NCBI GenBank assembly: GCA_016916535.1
Contig: CP070276.1
Span: 248,001 to 312,000 of the forward strand
Source: Dysgonomonadaceae bacterium zrk40
Lineage (GTDB): Bacteria; Bacteroidota; Bacteroidia; Bacteroidales; Dysgonomonadaceae
Reading direction: 5' to 3'
DNA length: 64,000 nucleotides
Part shown: one piece after another, positions 11,012 to 20,796 of the stretch
How the letters are laid out: the number at the start of each line of letters is the position of its first letter
Position numbering within the stretch: the first letter of the stretch is position 1
Translations under genes and position numbers: made by a program
Notes under the pieces: generated by a model
Database searches by the model: none
What the model was told of the DNA's origin: nothing
Seen by the model: only the letters and a program-made list of their open reading frames with translations

Positions 11012-11019
11012 CAAATGTA
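11012..11019 (-). promoter_or_regulatory. -7 box (TACATTTG) for ftcD-pnuC-hutI
   Basis: A perfect TAnnTTTG match on the minus strand in the 122-bp gap between hutU and ftcD, about 40 bp before the ATG. The -33 region is not clear. Confidence 0.45.
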
Positions 11020-11092
11020 TCGTTATATTTCTGGAATTGACTCTTTTTGGATGATGATTTTCATTGCTCTCTGTTCGGGAAGTAATCCCCGC

Positions 11093-13081
11093 TTAGAGAT
11101 CTGTCAGCAGATTCTCCAGCATCTCTCTGTCTGCCACATAGGGTTCAGTAATGTTGTAATCCTCTGCATGTGAGCGGTTAAAACCCTGCAGGGTTTCGAT
11201 GGCATGGGGGTTGCGGGCCCAGGCACGGCGTGCCACGCCGCCCATCACATCCCACAACATGGCACTGCGGAGGATCTCATCCACCCGCTCGCTGCCGTCG
11301 AGCACCATGCCGAAGCCACCATTCACCGCCTTGCCAATACCCACACCGCCTCCGTTGTGCAGCGCCACAAGGCTCATGCCACGGGCAGCGTTGCCGGCGA
11401 AGCACTGCACAGCCATGTCGGCCATCACATTACTACCGTCGCGGATGTTGGCCGTCTCCCGGAAGGGGGAATCGGTGCCGCTCACGTCATGGTGGTCACG
11501 TCCCAGCATCACAGGGCCGACCTCCCCGTTGCGCACCATCTCATTGAAGCGCAATGCTATCTTCAACCGTCCCTCGGCATCCTGGTAGAGGATGCGTGCC
11601 TGGCTGCCCACCACAAGTTGGTGTTTCTCCGCATCCCGAATCCAAATCCAGTTGTCACGGTCCTGCGCACGCCGGTGCGGGTCAATGCAGGCCATTGCCG
11701 CCCGGTCGGTTTTCATGAGATCCTCCGGCATCCCGCTCAGACAAACCCAGCGGAAAGGACCGTAGCCATAGTCAAACAACTCTGGACCCATGATATCCTC
11801 CACATAGGAGGGCCAGATAAACCCATCCTTCTCATCGATGCCGTTGCGTGATATCTCTTTCACACCGGCATCGTAAACTGCCTTCATGAAGGAGTTGCCG
11901 TAGTCAAAGAAATAGGTGCCCCGCTCAGTCAGGCGGGCAATCACCCGGTAATGACGTTGCAGCGACAGATCGACCAGCTCCCTGAACTTATTCCGTTCAT
12001 CATGCAGCAACCGGGTGCGCTCCTCATAACTGATCCCCACAGGGCAGTAACCGCCGCTGTAGGGTTCATGGCAGGAGGTCTGGTCGCTCAGCAGGTCAAT
12101 TGCTATCTCCTGGTCAGCCGCATACTCCAGCAGATCGACGATGTTGCCGTGATAGGCAACCGAGAGGGGTTTTTTTCGATTCATCGCCTCCCCTGCCCAA
12201 TGGAACGCCTGCCGGAGATCACCGGTGACACGCTGCACCCATCCCTGCCTGCTGCGGGTCTCAATGCGGGAGCCATCCACCTCGGCGATGACCGACACTG
12301 CCCCGGCGATATCAGCCGCCTTGGGTTGTGCACCGCTCATGCCACCGAGGCCGGAGGAGACGAAGAGGTGCCCCCGCAGGTCGCCATCCTGCGGTATTCC
12401 CAGACGAAGGCGTCCCGCGTTGAGCAAGGTATTGAAGGTGCCGTGGACAATGCCCTGGGGACCGATGTACATCCACCCACCGGCGGTCATCTGCCCGTAG
12501 TTGGCCACTCCCAGCTGCGCCGCCACCTCCCAGTCGGCCTGGTTGTCGAACAGGCCCACCATCATCGAGTTGGTGATGATCACCCGCGGTGCATCGGGAC
12601 GGGAGCGGAAGAGCCCCAGCGGATGTCCGCTCTCCACCACCAGCGTCTGCTCACGCGTCATCACTTCCAGGTAATGCTTGATGAGGCGGTACTGCATCCA
12701 GTTCTGACACACCTGTCCCGTCTCGCCGTAGGTGACCAGCTCGTATGGGTAAAGCGCGATGTCGAAGCTGAGGTTGTTGTCGATCATCAGTTGAAACGCT
12801 TTTCCCTCGAGGCAGTTTCCCTTGTATTGATCCACCGGCTTGGCTTTCAGATCTCCTTCGGGTCGGTAGCGATAGCCGTAGATGCGTCCGCGGCTGCGCA
12901 GCTCTTCCAGGAACTCGGGTGCCAAGGTTTCGTGCAGGGCAGGAGGGATATAGCGCAAAGCATTTTGCAGCGCTGTCAGGGTCTGCGCTTTGGTAAGCCG
13001 GTATCCCCTGTCGGGGGCACGACGGATTGACTCATCGAAGACCGGGGAGGGTGGCAGCTGATTGGAGAGTGATAATTTCAT
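11093..13081 (-). CDS. hutU: Urocanate hydratase, long form
   Basis: Urocanase adds water to urocanate to give 4-imidazolone-5-propanoate, using tightly bound NAD+ as an electrophile. The 662-residue product is longer than the roughly 560-residue proteobacterial enzyme, a size I associate with Bacteroidota-type urocanases. Recognisable segments are YGYRYRPEGDLKAKPVDQY, TAGGWMYIGPQGIVHGT, SSGLGGMSGAQPKAA (nucleotide-binding glycine-rich loop) and SLVALHNGGGVGIGKAVNGG. It is the first gene of the cluster. A TATTTTTG box lies at 13113-13120, about 30 bp upstream on the minus strand. The 292-bp gap to the divergent cutC gene holds promoter regions only. Confidence 0.95.
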   Translation of the reverse strand: MKLSLSNQLPPSPVFDESIRRAPDRGYRLTKAQTLTALQNALRYIPPALHETLAPEFLEELRSRGRIYGYRYRPEGDLKAKPVDQYKGNCLEGKAFQLMIDNNLSFDIALYPYELVTYGETGQVCQNWMQYRLIKHYLEVMTREQTLVVESGHPLGLFRSRPDAPRVIITNSMMVGLFDNQADWEVAAQLGVANYGQMTAGGWMYIGPQGIVHGTFNTLLNAGRLRLGIPQDGDLRGHLFVSSGLGGMSGAQPKAADIAGAVSVIAEVDGSRIETRSRQGWVQRVTGDLRQAFHWAGEAMNRKKPLSVAYHGNIVDLLEYAADQEIAIDLLSDQTSCHEPYSGGYCPVGISYEERTRLLHDERNKFRELVDLSLQRHYRVIARLTERGTYFFDYGNSFMKAVYDAGVKEISRNGIDEKDGFIWPSYVEDIMGPELFDYGYGPFRWVCLSGMPEDLMKTDRAAMACIDPHRRAQDRDNWIWIRDAEKHQLVVGSQARILYQDAEGRLKIALRFNEMVRNGEVGPVMLGRDHHDVSGTDSPFRETANIRDGSNVMADMAVQCFAGNAARGMSLVALHNGGGVGIGKAVNGGFGMVLDGSERVDEILRSAMLWDVMGGVARRAWARNPHAIETLQGFNRSHAEDYNITEPYVADREMLENLLTDL

Positions 13082-13290
13082 AAGCAGCTAATTCATCTCA
13101 AGGTTATGAAAGCAAAAATAGCAAATTTTATCCAAAATCAGTCAAAGATAGTGATTATTCAAGCGTTGAATTGAAGGAAGTTTTAATGCGGACGAAAGAC
13201 TTTAAGGTATTTGAAAAAGGGATATACAACATTTATGACAATTTTAATGGATTGAATCACGATATCCTTCCGTTTTTTCTTGTAAATTAT

Positions 13291-13298
13291 TACTTTTG
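13291..13298 (+). promoter_or_regulatory. -7 box (TACTTTTG) for cutC-GH20
   Basis: A perfect TAnnTTTG match on plus about 75 bp before the cutC ATG, predicting a leader of about 70 nt that contains the hairpin at 13330-13359. Confidence 0.5.
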
Positions 13299-13329
13299 TT
13301 AATTAATTTATTAAACTTTTTGATTAACC

Positions 13330-13359
13330 ACCTGCGTATCGGTAATATCGATTGCAGGT
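13330..13359 (+). promoter_or_regulatory. Leader hairpin upstream of cutC
   Basis: Two stacked stems: ACCTGC (13330-13335) with GCAGGT (13354-13359), and inside it ATCG (13338-13341) with CGAT (13449 offset removed: 13349-13352), closing a 7-nt loop. It ends 14 nt before the cutC start codon, so it could influence translation. It has no T-tract and is not a terminator. No known riboswitch class was recognised. Confidence 0.45.
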
Positions 13360-13373
13360 AGAGCGTTATCAGG

Positions 13374-14147
13374 ATGAAAAAAGATTACAAACTGGAGATC
13401 TGTGCCAACTCAGTGGCCAGCTGCCTGGAAGCAGAGAAGGGAGGTGCTTACAGGGTAGAGCTCTGTGCAGGTATTCCGGAGGGGGGCACCACCCCATCCT
13501 ACGGAGAGATGGCTTTGGCCCGTAAGCTGCTTCATATCAAGCTCAACGTAATCATCCGTCCACGGGGAGGTGATTTTCTCTACTCTGACCTGGAACAGCG
13601 AATCATGCTTGAAGATATCCGCATGGCCCGCGATGTGGGGGTAGATGGTGTTGTAATCGGCTCCCTGACACGTGAGGGAGAGGTGGACATGCTCCGCAAC
13701 CGGGAGCTGATGGAAGCAGCCAAAGGGATGAGTGTCACCTTCCACCGTGCCTTCGACATGTGCCGTGATCCCTTTGATAGCCTGGAGCGCATCATTGAAC
13801 TGGGATGCGACAGGATTCTCACCTCAGGCGGTCAACCCAGGGCAGAGCAGGGTATTCCCCTCCTTCGGCAGCTGGTAGAGCGTGCCGGCAACCGGATCAT
13901 CATCATGCCGGGTAGCGGTGTGAACGCATCGAACATTGCCCAGCTGGCTCTGGAAACAGGGGCAGAGGAGTTTCACCTCTCAGCACGGGAGCAACAGGAA
14001 AGCGGCATGGTCTATCGCAATCCAAACGTGAAGATGGGAGGAGAGAGCATTGTGATAGACGAGTACGCCATCCCGGTCACACAGGCACACAAGGTAGCGC
14101 AGACCCTTCAAGCACTAGACAACAACCCTAAACAACATATTCAATAA
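13374..14147 (+). CDS. cutC: CutC family protein
   Basis: This 257-residue TIM-barrel protein belongs to the CutC family (LEICANSVASCLEAEKGGA, RVELCAGIPEGGTTPSYG, VIIRPRGGDFLYS, GVVIGSLT, TFHRAFDM, ILTSGGQ). The family was first linked to copper tolerance in E. coli, but that link has been questioned and the reaction is not established. It lies 16 bp upstream of a beta-hexosaminidase gene on the same strand, a pairing that suggests a link to cell-surface or mucin glycan metabolism instead of copper; that is inference. A stem-loop directly precedes the start. Confidence 0.92.
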   Translation: MKKDYKLEICANSVASCLEAEKGGAYRVELCAGIPEGGTTPSYGEMALARKLLHIKLNVIIRPRGGDFLYSDLEQRIMLEDIRMARDVGVDGVVIGSLTREGEVDMLRNRELMEAAKGMSVTFHRAFDMCRDPFDSLERIIELGCDRILTSGGQPRAEQGIPLLRQLVERAGNRIIIMPGSGVNASNIAQLALETGAEEFHLSAREQQESGMVYRNPNVKMGGESIVIDEYAIPVTQAHKVAQTLQALDNNPKQHIQ

Positions 14148-14163
14148 ACTAACAGAAAACGAA

Positions 14164-16491
14164 ATGATCAAAAGATTACAACTACTGATGACTGCGGCTA
14201 TCCTTCTTATTTCCTGTGAAAAGGGAGGTAACGGCAGCACCGAAGCTGACTACAGGGTGGTTCCTTTACCCGATCAGATTGAAATGACCGAAGGTGAGTC
14301 GTTCCCTCTCACCGGCAGCACAAAAATTGTTTATCCCGAAGGGAATGAAAAGATGGAACGCAATGCAGCCTTTCTGGCTGATTACCTGGAGCTCTCCGCC
14401 GGCATCAAACCAAAGTTAACGATTGATGCAGGTGAGCAGGATGCAGTCATCCTCTCATTGGGCCTGCAACATGAGAATCCCGAAGCCTATCGCATCCGGA
14501 TCGACGGTCAGACCATACAGATTGAGGGAGCCAGCGAAGCGGCCGTCTTCTATGGCATCCAGACCCTGCGTAAGTCGGTACCGGTAGGGAACTACAAGGC
14601 TATCAACTTCACCCCTGCCACCATCAGTGATGCCCCCCGCTTTGCCTATCGCGGCATGATGCTCGATGTGGCCCGTCACTTCCAGTCGGTCGATTTCGTG
14701 AAGAAGTACATCGACCTGTTGGCACTGCACAACATTAACCGTTTTCACTGGCACCTCACGGAAGACCAGGGATGGCGCATCGAGATTGAATCCTATCCCA
14801 AATTGACGGAAGTGGGCTCCATGCGCAGCGAGACGGTGATTGGCCGCAACACGGGTGAGTATGACGGCACTCCCCACGGTGGTTTCTATACCAAGGATGA
14901 ACTTAAAGAGGTGGTTGCTTACGCCGCCGAGCGTTACATCACCATCATCCCCGAAGTTGACCTTCCGGGACACATGCTGGCGGCACTTACCGCATACCCG
15001 GAGCTTGGTTGCACGGGAGGTCCCTATGAAGTTGCACGTGAATGGGGTGTTTTTGACGATGTGCTCTGCCCCGGCAAGGAGGAGACCTTCACCTTCCTGG
15101 AAGCGGTGCTCACCGAGGTGATGGAGATTTTCCCGTCGGATTACATTCACATCGGTGGTGACGAATCTCCCAAGACACGCTGGGAAGAGTGTCCCGATTG
15201 TCAGGCACGTATCAAAGAGTTGGGGTTGACCGATCACGATGGTCATATGGCAGAACACTACCTGCAGAGCTATGTGACGGCACGCATCGAGAAATTTCTG
15301 AACGATCACGGCCGGAGAATCATCGGCTGGGATGAGATCCTGGAAGGGGAGCTGGCACCCAATGCCACGGTTATGTCATGGCGCGGCATGGCAGGCGGCA
15401 TACAGGCTGCACAGATGGGGCACGATGTAATCATGACCCCCACCACCTATTGCTACTTCGACTACTACCAAACAGACCAAACAGACGATGAGCCCCTGTC
15501 TATCGGTGGTTACGTACCACTGGAACTGGTTTATAGCTTTGAACCGGTACCCGATCAGCTGACCGCAGACCAGAAAGGCCATATTCTGGGAGCACAGGCC
15601 AACCTCTGGACAGAGTACATCCGCGAGGAAGAGCATGTGGAGTACATGACACTGCCACGTCTGGCAGCCATGAGTGAGGTACAGTGGATGCAACCAAAGA
15701 ATAAGGAGTACGCAGCGTTCCTGGAACGTTTGCCCCGTCTCCTGGCTCTTTATGATAAGATGGGCTACAATTATGCCACCCATGTATTTGATGTAAAGGC
15801 TGAGCTGACACCCAACTTCGACACCAACGCACTTGATGTCACCTTCAGTACGATCGACGATGCACCGGTCTACTACACACTGGACGGCAGTGAACCCAGT
15901 GAATCGTCACTCCGCTACGAGGGCAAGATCTCAATCAACGAGGAGTGCCAACTGAAAGCGGTAGCCATCCGCGAGGGAAAAATGAGCAAGATATTCAGCG
16001 AGCAAATCCTCGTCAGTAAATCCAGCTTCAAGCCTACAGAGCTGCTCACCACTCCAGCACCCAATTATGGCTTCGAAGGTGCTCCCATGCTGGTGGACGG
16101 GCTACAGGGCAACAGCACCAACTACCGTTCCGGTCGATGGATAGGCTTCCAGGGTGAGGAGCTGGTGGCGGTGATCGACATGCTGGAAGCTACAGAGATC
16201 AGCAGCGCTACCATCCGCAATGCCGTGGTTACCGGCGACTGGATCTTCGATGCCGCTGAAATCCTCATCGAAGGTTCTGACGACAACCAGCAGTTCACAC
16301 AGGTAACCTCCCAAACCATCACCGACGAGAAGCAGGAGCACTGGTCCGACATCTCTGAACACAAGCTCACTTTCGAACCGGTCACGGCCCGCTACTACAA
16401 GGTCACCGTGAAACCCTCGTTGATGCCAGAATGGCACCCCGGCAAGGGCAATAGGGCTTTCTTCTTCTTGGATGAAATCCGTCTCGACTGA
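14164..16491 (+). CDS. GH20 beta-N-acetylhexosaminidase lipoprotein
   Basis: This enzyme removes terminal GlcNAc or GalNAc from glycans. The 775-residue protein starts with a lipoprotein signal (hydrophobic run then LLISC, Cys about 19), so it is probably anchored in the outer or inner membrane. After a GH20b-type N-terminal domain, the catalytic domain begins at FAYRGMMLDVARHFQ and contains NRFHWHLTEDQGWR and the catalytic pair in HIGGDES (Asp-Glu). A short chitobiase C-terminal-like segment follows (VYYTLDGSEPSESS), and the last ~150 residues look like an F5/8 type C (CBM32-like) carbohydrate-binding domain. It is followed by a clear terminator at 16533. Confidence 0.94.
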   Translation: MIKRLQLLMTAAILLISCEKGGNGSTEADYRVVPLPDQIEMTEGESFPLTGSTKIVYPEGNEKMERNAAFLADYLELSAGIKPKLTIDAGEQDAVILSLGLQHENPEAYRIRIDGQTIQIEGASEAAVFYGIQTLRKSVPVGNYKAINFTPATISDAPRFAYRGMMLDVARHFQSVDFVKKYIDLLALHNINRFHWHLTEDQGWRIEIESYPKLTEVGSMRSETVIGRNTGEYDGTPHGGFYTKDELKEVVAYAAERYITIIPEVDLPGHMLAALTAYPELGCTGGPYEVAREWGVFDDVLCPGKEETFTFLEAVLTEVMEIFPSDYIHIGGDESPKTRWEECPDCQARIKELGLTDHDGHMAEHYLQSYVTARIEKFLNDHGRRIIGWDEILEGELAPNATVMSWRGMAGGIQAAQMGHDVIMTPTTYCYFDYYQTDQTDDEPLSIGGYVPLELVYSFEPVPDQLTADQKGHILGAQANLWTEYIREEEHVEYMTLPRLAAMSEVQWMQPKNKEYAAFLERLPRLLALYDKMGYNYATHVFDVKAELTPNFDTNALDVTFSTIDDAPVYYTLDGSEPSESSLRYEGKISINEECQLKAVAIREGKMSKIFSEQILVSKSSFKPTELLTTPAPNYGFEGAPMLVDGLQGNSTNYRSGRWIGFQGEELVAVIDMLEATEISSATIRNAVVTGDWIFDAAEILIEGSDDNQQFTQVTSQTITDEKQEHWSDISEHKLTFEPVTARYYKVTVKPSLMPEWHPGKGNRAFFFLDEIRLD

Positions 16492-16532
16492 GTGCAGAAG
16501 CGGTAGTTAGAAAAAGCTTGAATGATTGAAAG

Positions 16533-16566
16533 AGCGCCGTAACCTTTAGAAGGTACGGCGCTTTTA
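16533..16566 (+). terminator. Intrinsic terminator after GH20 gene
   Basis: A 9-bp stem AGCGCCGTA/TACGGCGCT extended by CCTT/AAGG around a small loop, followed by TTTT. It also stands before the convergent nhaD stop. Confidence 0.85.
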
Positions 16567-16591
16567 ACTTTTCATCAATACCATGTTGATC

Positions 16592-17998
16592 TCAGTGAAT
16601 CAACAAAAATGTCAAAATACCTGCAACATAACCCAACAAAGCGAGGGGTGTGAACCGCTTCAGGTAATAACCAAAACTGATTTTTTCAAGTCCCATCACC
16701 GCTACACCTGTGGCAGAGCCGATAATCAGTATACTGCCACCGGTTACGGCACAATAGGCTAGGAGGGTCCAGAACCCACCGTCTGCAATAAAGTATTGCA
16801 TATAAGAAGTCAGGTCTGCAGAGCTATCGGGTAGTGGGAACATACCCATTGTTGCAGACACCAGAGCCACATTATCGACCAGCGAAGAGGCGGCACCAAT
16901 CAACACACCAATCAGATAGGGTTCGGTAATCAATGAAGTAAGATAGCCGGCAATTTGCAATAGCTGACCGCTTACATTCAACGCGGCTACCGACATCAAG
17001 ATACCAAAGAAGAAGAAGATGGTCGGCATGTCCACCGAGCGGGACAATGCCGGAATACGCATTTTATCGGAGTCTCTTATTTCGCTTATCCGGCCATATA
17101 TGAGATCTGTATAGATCCAAAGAAGAGACAATCCAAACAATACACACATAAAAGCCGGGAGATGAGTCACCGTTTGAAACAGAGGCACCAACGCAAGAGA
17201 AAGGGTACCGATCCAGAAAATCAGAATTCGTGACCGCAACCGAATCTTATCGATAAAAACATTACCAGCAGAGATATCCCGGTTTTGCCGCAACACAGCT
17301 CCTTTTTTGAACAGCCAAAAGTTGGCAATCACCAATATGACCATGAGATTGATAAATGCCGGTAGAAAAAGATGGGTGATCTGGTGCATCGCTGTGATGT
17401 TTCCACCGTTCCAAAGCAACAAAGTAGTCACATCACCTATTGGAGACCAGGAACCGCCTGCATTTGCTGAGAGAACGATCATGCTGGCATATTTCAGCCT
17501 GTCTGTTTTGTCAGGAACGAGTTTACGCAAGACAGCTATCAACACAAATGCGGCAGCCAGGTTATCGAGCAATGCCGAAAACAGAAAGGAGGAGATACTA
17601 ATCAGCCACAACAACCTTCGTTTATTGTTGGTTCGCAACGAATGCGTAATGGCGAGAAATCCACCATACTTATCCACGATATTTACGATGAGGAGGGAAC
17701 ACATCACGAAAAAAAGTGTCTCAGACACATCACCCAGATGAGGCAGAAAAGTTCTCTCGGTGAGGTAGGAAATACTTTGCTGCTTTGGGCTGAGAAGGGC
17801 AATCTCTACGCGCTGAATATATCGCTGGAAATCATCATGCAATACACTGTCCAGTAACTGAGTGGAATTGAGCATGACCATCAACCAAAGCAGTACAGAC
17901 ATAAAAAGGGCTGTTGCCGATTTGTTGATGTGAATTTTATCTTCCAGTGTAATGAGTACGATACCCATTACAAAAATTATCGGCATCCAGATATCCAT
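16592..17998 (-). CDS. nhaD: NhaD-type sodium/proton antiporter
   Basis: This 468-residue inner-membrane protein has about 12 hydrophobic segments and belongs to the ion transporter superfamily members annotated NhaD, which exchange Na+ or Li+ for H+. Readable family segments are HLGDVSETLFFVMCSLLIV, LDNLAAAFVLIAVL, SANAGGSWSPIGDVTTLLLW and a C-terminal ITGGSILIIGSATGVA-like stretch (here AVTGGSILIIGSATGVAVMG). The charged residues in the unwound helices (Asp/Asn in LLDNL and SLVDNVALVSA) fit cation binding. Its bases are visibly AT-richer than the flanking hut and GH20 genes. It is followed downstream only by the GH20 terminator and preceded by nfo 22 bp upstream, so they may share a transcript. 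Confidence 0.88.
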   Translation of the reverse strand: MDIWMPIIFVMGIVLITLEDKIHINKSATALFMSVLLWLMVMLNSTQLLDSVLHDDFQRYIQRVEIALLSPKQQSISYLTERTFLPHLGDVSETLFFVMCSLLIVNIVDKYGGFLAITHSLRTNNKRRLLWLISISSFLFSALLDNLAAAFVLIAVLRKLVPDKTDRLKYASMIVLSANAGGSWSPIGDVTTLLLWNGGNITAMHQITHLFLPAFINLMVILVIANFWLFKKGAVLRQNRDISAGNVFIDKIRLRSRILIFWIGTLSLALVPLFQTVTHLPAFMCVLFGLSLLWIYTDLIYGRISEIRDSDKMRIPALSRSVDMPTIFFFFGILMSVAALNVSGQLLQIAGYLTSLITEPYLIGVLIGAASSLVDNVALVSATMGMFPLPDSSADLTSYMQYFIADGGFWTLLAYCAVTGGSILIIGSATGVAVMGLEKISFGYYLKRFTPLALLGYVAGILTFLLIH

Positions 17999-18020
17999 TG
18001 GAGTATCGAGACTTTAAGTA

Positions 18021-18863
18021 TTATTTTTGCAGCGAGTAGAGCACCTGAATCTCTTCTGCCCATAACGCTTCATCGGGTGTCTCAAGGATCAGTGGCATGT
18101 TGTCGAAGCGGGGATCGTTCATGATGAAGCCGAAAAGATCCATGTTCATCACACCCTTTCCGAGGCTGTCGTGGCGGTCCACACGTGTAGCCAGCTCTTT
18201 TTTGGAGTCGTTGATGTGCATCCCCTTGAGGTATTGAAAACCAATGACCTCCTCAAATTTTCGGAAGGTATCTTCAAAACCCTCGCCTGTTCTGATCTCG
18301 TAGCCGGCAGCGAGCGTATGAGCCGTGTCGAGGCAGACCCCCACCCTGCTCTTATCCTCCACCTTATCAATGATATGGGCTATTTGCTCGAAGGTATGTC
18401 CCAGGTTGGTTCCCTGTCCCGCGGTGTTTTCAATCACTGCGGTGACACCTCTTGTCTTCTCCAGGGAGAGGTTGATCGACTCGGTGATGCGGTCGAGACA
18501 ACCATCTACTGATATCTTGTTCAGGTGGCTCCCGGGATGGAAGTTAAGCCGGTTGATGCCCAGTTGTTCACACCGTTTCATCTCATCGTTGAAGGCGGCA
18601 CGCGATTTCTGCACCTCCTCCTCGCCCGGGTTTCCCAGGTTGATGAGGTAGCTGCTGTGCGGCAAAATCTGATCTGGGGTGTAGCCATATTCCTTGCAGC
18701 GTGAACGGAACAGTTCAATGTTCTGTTCACTATAAGCAGCGGCAAACCACTGCCGCTGGTTCTTGGTAAAAAAAGCAAACGCCTTGGCCCCAATGGCATG
18801 AGCGTTGACCGGTGCATTCTCCACACCGCCTGATGCGCTGATATGAGCTCCTACATATTTCAT
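18021..18863 (-). CDS. nfo: Endonuclease IV (AP endonuclease)
   Basis: Endonuclease IV cuts the DNA backbone 5' of abasic sites in base-excision repair, using three zinc ions. The 280-residue product has family length and signatures: [14 protein letters not shown] at the start, [76 protein letters not shown] and LILETPDE. All expected metal-binding His/Glu/Asp segments are present. A TATCTTTG box at 18986-18993 probably serves as promoter, and nhaD follows closely. Confidence 0.97.
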   Translation of the reverse strand: MKYVGAHISASGGVENAPVNAHAIGAKAFAFFTKNQRQWFAAAYSEQNIELFRSRCKEYGYTPDQILPHSSYLINLGNPGEEEVQKSRAAFNDEMKRCEQLGINRLNFHPGSHLNKISVDGCLDRITESINLSLEKTRGVTAVIENTAGQGTNLGHTFEQIAHIIDKVEDKSRVGVCLDTAHTLAAGYEIRTGEGFEDTFRKFEEVIGFQYLKGMHINDSKKELATRVDRHDSLGKGVMNMDLFGFIMNDPRFDNMPLILETPDEALWAEEIQVLYSLQK

Positions 18864-18985
18864 AAGATATAATTCAAATTATTCAGTGTGAAACCAGACG
18901 AAACATCTGTCGATCATCCACTTTCGCACGAATGAAAAACCGTTTCGTGCTGAACCTCACACACAATCTCACTTTGTTCTAAAAA

Positions 18986-18993
18986 CAAAGATA
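18986..18993 (-). promoter_or_regulatory. -7 box (TATCTTTG) for nfo
   Basis: A perfect TAnnTTTG match on the minus strand, about 120 bp before the nfo ATG, in the 182-bp gap between the kinase gene and nfo. Confidence 0.45.
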
Positions 18994-19045
18994 CAATGTT
19001 TTTCCCAAAAAGTGTGTCCGGATGCAATTGTATTGCAAGAATAGG

Positions 19046-20794
19046 CTAACTGCGTTTTTTGGGAAAAGTGATCAGGAAGGAGAGTCCCCCTTCGGGCCGG
19101 TTGCGGGCAAGGATGCTGCCCTTGTGAAAGAGCACCGCGTTCTTCACGATGGAGAGACCCAGCCCCGAGCCCCCTGTGGTGCGGGTACGCCCTTCATTCA
19201 CCCGGTAGAACCGTTCAAAGATCCGCACCAGGTGCTTCTCTTCCAAACCGGGACCGTTGTCATGAAACTCGAAGAAGTAAGCATCTTCATTCTCGTTGTG
19301 GCAGCGTATCACGATCTCTATTCCCTCACCAGCATAAGCGATCGCATTCTCTGTCAGGTTGCGGAAGATGGAGTATAGCAACGTGCGACTCCCGTAGAGC
19401 ACAACATCCTCATCCACCTCCACCATGAATCGGTCACCTTTCTCCCTGAGTTTTTCAGACAGGTCGCCCTCCATCTCCTGCAGCAACTCCCCTATGTTCA
19501 CCGGTTCCATTTCAAAGCGGTCGGAAGCCTCCTCAATCTTGGTAAGCATGCTGATGTCCTGAATCAGTTCCGATAGACGGATGGTCTGCAGGTAGGCTCT
19601 GTCGAGAAAACTGCGCAGGCGCACATCCACATCCTCACCGGCAAGTCCCAATATGGTCTCCAGGTAACCTCGGATACTGGTGACAGGCGTCCGCAACTCA
19701 TGCGCGATGTTGTTGGTCATCTCCTGCTTAAGCAGCCGACGCTTCTCCACGCGGGTGATGTCGCTGATATATAGCTCGAAGCTGTGGTCTTCAAAGATGA
19801 TCACCCGTACGTTGAACATCTTGCCACTCTTCTCCATGCGCACCGAGAAAACGTTCTCCTCTGCATCCTTCCGGTCGAGGAAACCTACCACCTCCTTGAA
19901 TGCGGGATCAGCAAACAGGTTCTCCGTGACCAGCGTGGGTGACTCGAGGATCAGGTTGAGATATTGCAGAAAATGGGAATTGGCGTACACCTCTTTTCGT
20001 TCTTCCGAGAAGATGGCAATACCCTCTTCTGAGAACTGAAAGTGCTGCAGCAGCTTCTCCCGCTCGGCAGCCAGACGGCGTCGGTTCTCCTGCAGCAGGT
20101 TGTAGTTCTCGACAATGGCGGCACTCACCTCTCCCACCTCATCATCGGCAAAGACAAATGAGGGTGGGATTGCGGCACCGCTCTTCACGTTCTGTGAGAA
20201 AGCTCTCAGCTCCCTTATGGAGCGGGAGAAGCGGTCGGAGAAGTAAATCACCATCAGCACCGAGACGATAAAGAAAAGCAGGATGTAGTAGGCAAACGAG
20301 TTACCGGAATGAATGAATGAGCGTAGCTCTACATCGTAGGGCAGTGCTACACGTACAAAGAGGTTGTCACTGTATCGCACATGGTAAAGATACTCCAGCT
20401 GGTTGCTCGCTGAACGGCGTATATCCGACCCGCTGCCTTCGACAATGCTCTCCTGCACCTCCGGTCGCAACAGGTGGTTCTCCATGCTGTCTGCTTCCAA
20501 CCGGTTGTCATACAACACCTCCCCTTTGTGATCGATCAGGGTGAGCCTCACTTCCGGCTGCATGTATTGCAGCAGTTCCTTCAGCCTGGTGGTATCCATC
20601 TCGTGAAGAATCTGATTCTGCTCCAAATAGCGGGCAATCAGGAGTGCATCATTGTCCAGCATCCGCTGCAAGCTCTCGGTACGTTCTTTTCTCAGCTGCT
20701 GTTGTTCAAAGTAGATGATGCCTGCGGTGAAAAGAGCGATGATCAGTGAAAAAGTGAGCAGGATACGACTCTTAAAGGAGAACTTTATGCGCAT
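19046..20794 (-). CDS. Membrane sensor histidine kinase, PhoR-like
   Basis: This 582-residue kinase has a helix at about 10-28, a periplasmic sensor of about 130 residues, a second helix near 165-185 (YYILLFFIVSVLMVIYF), a HAMP-like linker, a PAS-like region, a HisKA domain with the phospho-accepting histidine in NNIAHELRTPVTSI, and an ATPase domain with N box NLTENAIAY, G1 DNGPGLEEKH, FERFYR and G2 GGSGLGLSIVKNA. It starts 2 bp after the response-regulator stop, so the pair is co-transcribed. The layout equals PhoR/ResE-type kinases, but no phosphate genes are nearby and the signal is unknown. Confidence 0.92.
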   Translation of the reverse strand: MRIKFSFKSRILLTFSLIIALFTAGIIYFEQQQLRKERTESLQRMLDNDALLIARYLEQNQILHEMDTTRLKELLQYMQPEVRLTLIDHKGEVLYDNRLEADSMENHLLRPEVQESIVEGSGSDIRRSASNQLEYLYHVRYSDNLFVRVALPYDVELRSFIHSGNSFAYYILLFFIVSVLMVIYFSDRFSRSIRELRAFSQNVKSGAAIPPSFVFADDEVGEVSAAIVENYNLLQENRRRLAAEREKLLQHFQFSEEGIAIFSEERKEVYANSHFLQYLNLILESPTLVTENLFADPAFKEVVGFLDRKDAEENVFSVRMEKSGKMFNVRVIIFEDHSFELYISDITRVEKRRLLKQEMTNNIAHELRTPVTSIRGYLETILGLAGEDVDVRLRSFLDRAYLQTIRLSELIQDISMLTKIEEASDRFEMEPVNIGELLQEMEGDLSEKLREKGDRFMVEVDEDVVLYGSRTLLYSIFRNLTENAIAYAGEGIEIVIRCHNENEDAYFFEFHDNGPGLEEKHLVRIFERFYRVNEGRTRTTGGSGLGLSIVKNAVLFHKGSILARNRPEGGLSFLITFPKKRS

Positions 20795-20796
20795 AA

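Noticed and set aside
13330-13359. Copper-responsive riboswitch
   Set aside because: No known class matches; only a simple stem is supported.
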